Below are positions 4,279-5,832 of a DNA stretch of 5,832 bases, in pieces; the stretch's first letter is position 1; each line of letters opens with the position of its first letter. A program made the translations under genes and the position numbers. This DNA is from Acidobacteriota bacterium (lineage in GTDB: Bacteria; Acidobacteriota; Terriglobia; Bryobacterales; Bryobacteraceae), in the NCBI GenBank assembly GCA_021788955.1, contig JAJYKC010000197.1, forward strand, positions 1-5,832, written 5' to 3'. A model generated the notes under the pieces. That model had not been told where the DNA came from. It was given only the letters and a program-made list of their open reading frames with translations, and did no database searches.

Positions 4279-5832
4279 ATGTTTGTACCGCTCACACCTT
4301 TGCGGTGTCTTCACCGGGCTGTGGATCTTTTCGCGGATAAGACGGGGGTGGTCTGCGGCGAGAAGCCGTTCACGTACGGGCAGTTTGGGGAGCGGTGCGA
4401 GCGGCTGGCGTCGGCGCTGGGGAAGATGGGCGTGGAGGCGGGGGACCGCGTGGCGTACCTGAGCTTCAACAATCACCAGTTGCTGGAGGGCTACTACGGG
4501 GTGGTGCAGGCGCGGGCGATTGTGATGCCGCTGAACGTGCGGTTGTCCAAACAGGAGATGACGGCGATCATGAATCACGCCGGCGCGCGGATGCTGATAT
4601 TCGAAGCGGATTTCGCGCCGCTGGTGGAGGAGTTGAAGGCGGTGTGTCCTTCGATCCGGCACTATGTAGGAATCGACGGAGGGGCGGCGCCGGCGGATTT
4701 GAGTTACGAAGAACTGGTGGAGAAGGGGACGGCGGAGCGCGCGGACATTTTCACTTATGACGAGATGGCGCCGGCGGAGTTGTTCTACACGAGCGGGAGC
4801 ACGGGGACGCCGAAGGGAGTGGTGCTGTCGCACCGGACGCTGTATATGCATGCGATGGCGGTGGCGACCGTGGCGAAGGACATCGAGTCGATGGTGGACC
4901 TGCACACGATTCCGCTGTTTCATGCCAACGGTTGGGGACGGCCGCAGACTTCGACGATGCTGGGGACGAAACAAGTGATGGTGCGGCGGTTCGAGCCGGC
5001 GCAGGTGTTCGGGCTGATTGAGCAGCACAAGGCGACGGACATGAGCCTGGTGCCGACGATGGCGAACGCGCTTTTGAACTCGCCGGAGGACGGGCGATTC
5101 GATTTGTCGAGCCTGCGGAACATCATGCTGGGCGGGGCGGCGTCGACGCCGGAGCTGGTTGCTCGGATGGAAGCGAAGTTCAAGTGCAATGTGTTCGCGG
5201 GGTACGGGTTGACGGAGACGAGTCCGGTGGTTACGAGCGGGCGGGATAAGTGGCCGAGTTACCCGAGCGATGAGGAGAGGTGGCGGAGACGGTCGATGGC
5301 AGGTTGGCCGATCCCGAACGTGTCGATCCGGGTGGTGGATCATGAGATGCAGGATGTGCCGCGGGACATGCGGTCGATCGGCGAGATTGTGGCGATGGGC
5401 GACCACGTGATGGACGGGTACTTCCACGAGGCGGAGGCAACGCGCGCGGTGATGAGCGGGCATTGGTTTCACACGGGAGACATGGCGGTGTGGGACGAGG
5501 AAGGATACATACACATCGTCGACCGGAAGAAGGAGATCATCATCAGCGGCGGGGAGAACATATCGTCGCTGGAGGTGGAGAAGCATATCTTCGCGCATCC
5601 GGAGGTGTTTGAGTGCGCGGTAGTGCCGGCGCCGGACGAGAAATGGGGCGAGGTGCCGGCGGCGATTGTGGTGAGGAAGGCGGGGTCGACGCTGACGGCC
5701 GAGCAGTTACTGGAGTTTCTGGGGACGAGACTGGGGCGGTTCAAACTGCCGCGGGTTATTGAGTTTTCCGACGAGCCACTTCCGAAGACGGGGACGGGGA
5801 AGATCCGGAAGATGGTGCTGAAAGAGCGGTTC
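4279..5832 (+). CDS. AMP-forming acyl-CoA ligase (fatty/carboxylic acid-CoA ligase), nearly complete
   Basis: ANL-superfamily enzyme that adenylates a carboxylic acid with ATP and transfers it to coenzyme A. The 518 codons in the window have no stop; the family length suggests only a few C-terminal residues are missing. Motifs in order: the P-loop YTSGSTGTPKG (170-180); IPLFHANGWG (211-220), a variant of the fatty-acid ligase HxNxWG region; LGGAAS (284-289); GYGLTET (308-314); HTGD with D401; DRKKEIIISGGENISS (415-430), with R416 and the hinge for domain rotation; and PKTGTGK (502-508) with catalytic K508. All catalytic residues are present. The LFHANGWG segment suggests a medium/long-chain or AlkK/DmdB-like ligase, but the acyl substrate cannot be fixed. 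ATG 4279 is the first start after an in-frame TAG at 4264-4266. It has its own promoter-like box and is 70 bases from the previous gene, so it is probably a separate unit. Confidence 0.93.
   Translation, partial: MFVPLTPLRCLHRAVDLFADKTGVVCGEKPFTYGQFGERCERLASALGKMGVEAGDRVAYLSFNNHQLLEGYYGVVQARAIVMPLNVRLSKQEMTAIMNHAGARMLIFEADFAPLVEELKAVCPSIRHYVGIDGGAAPADLSYEELVEKGTAERADIFTYDEMAPAELFYTSGSTGTPKGVVLSHRTLYMHAMAVATVAKDIESMVDLHTIPLFHANGWGRPQTSTMLGTKQVMVRRFEPAQVFGLIEQHKATDMSLVPTMANALLNSPEDGRFDLSSLRNIMLGGAASTPELVARMEAKFKCNVFAGYGLTETSPVVTSGRDKWPSYPSDEERWRRRSMAGWPIPNVSIRVVDHEMQDVPRDMRSIGEIVAMGDHVMDGYFHEAEATRAVMSGHWFHTGDMAVWDEEGYIHIVDRKKEIIISGGENISSLEVEKHIFAHPEVFECAVVPAPDEKWGEVPAAIVVRKAGSTLTAEQLLEFLGTRLGRFKLPRVIEFSDEPLPKTGTGKIRKMVLKERF

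Noticed and set aside
3820..5598. 592-codon open frame on the minus strand opposite the orphan gene and the ligase
   Set aside because: The product is a His/Arg/Pro-rich string without domain logic, spans two well-supported plus-strand genes, and is explained by G-rich coding-strand codons leaving few stops on the complement.

Overview
The window is a high-GC chromosomal segment with ordinary housekeeping and accessory metabolism. It shows no phage, plasmid, transposase or CRISPR signature. Protein content (a YmdB-type phosphodiesterase, an anion:cation-symporter type MFS protein, MetX/MetW, an AMP-forming acyl-CoA ligase and an orphan protein) and the look of the genes suggest a soil-type Acidobacteriota of the Solibacter/Bryobacter kind. 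That placement is an inference from general resemblance, not from a search.

Layout. Bases 1-1337 carry two genes on the minus strand: ymdB (561-1337), followed 10 bases later by the N-terminal third of an MFS transporter running off the left edge (1-550). Bases 1338-1699 are a divergent intergenic region. It holds a good candidate for a 6S RNA gene (ssrS, minus strand, core about 1518-1376) upstream of ymdB, two possible promoters for it, a palindrome, and a heptanucleotide tandem repeat. The plus strand then carries metX (1700-2806), metW (2803-3429) and an uncharacterised gene (3426-4208). Consecutive genes overlap by four bases (ATGA, GTGA), so this is a translationally coupled trio. After 70 bases with a 15-bp duplication and a promoter-like -10 box, a separate acyl-CoA ligase gene (4279 to the window end) begins, apparently on a leaderless message. 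Only its last few residues are missing.

How the genes work together. MetX activates homoserine by acylation for methionine synthesis, and MetW is its usual partner protein. The third, unnamed gene is tied to them by overlap and may share their regulation or function. The ligase is probably a separate fatty- or carboxylic-acid activation unit. On the other strand the putative 6S RNA would regulate RNA polymerase, and YmdB is a cyclic-nucleotide phosphodiesterase linked to RNA metabolism in Firmicutes.

The most interesting signals are the unannotated 6S-like RNA and a constant G-over-C excess of the plus strand. That excess persists through genes of both orientations, so plus-strand genes use G-ending codons and minus-strand genes C-ending codons. 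It disappears almost exactly over the 6S region. I found no convincing evidence of a wholly new multi-gene system; the nearest lead is the orphan protein coupled to metXW.
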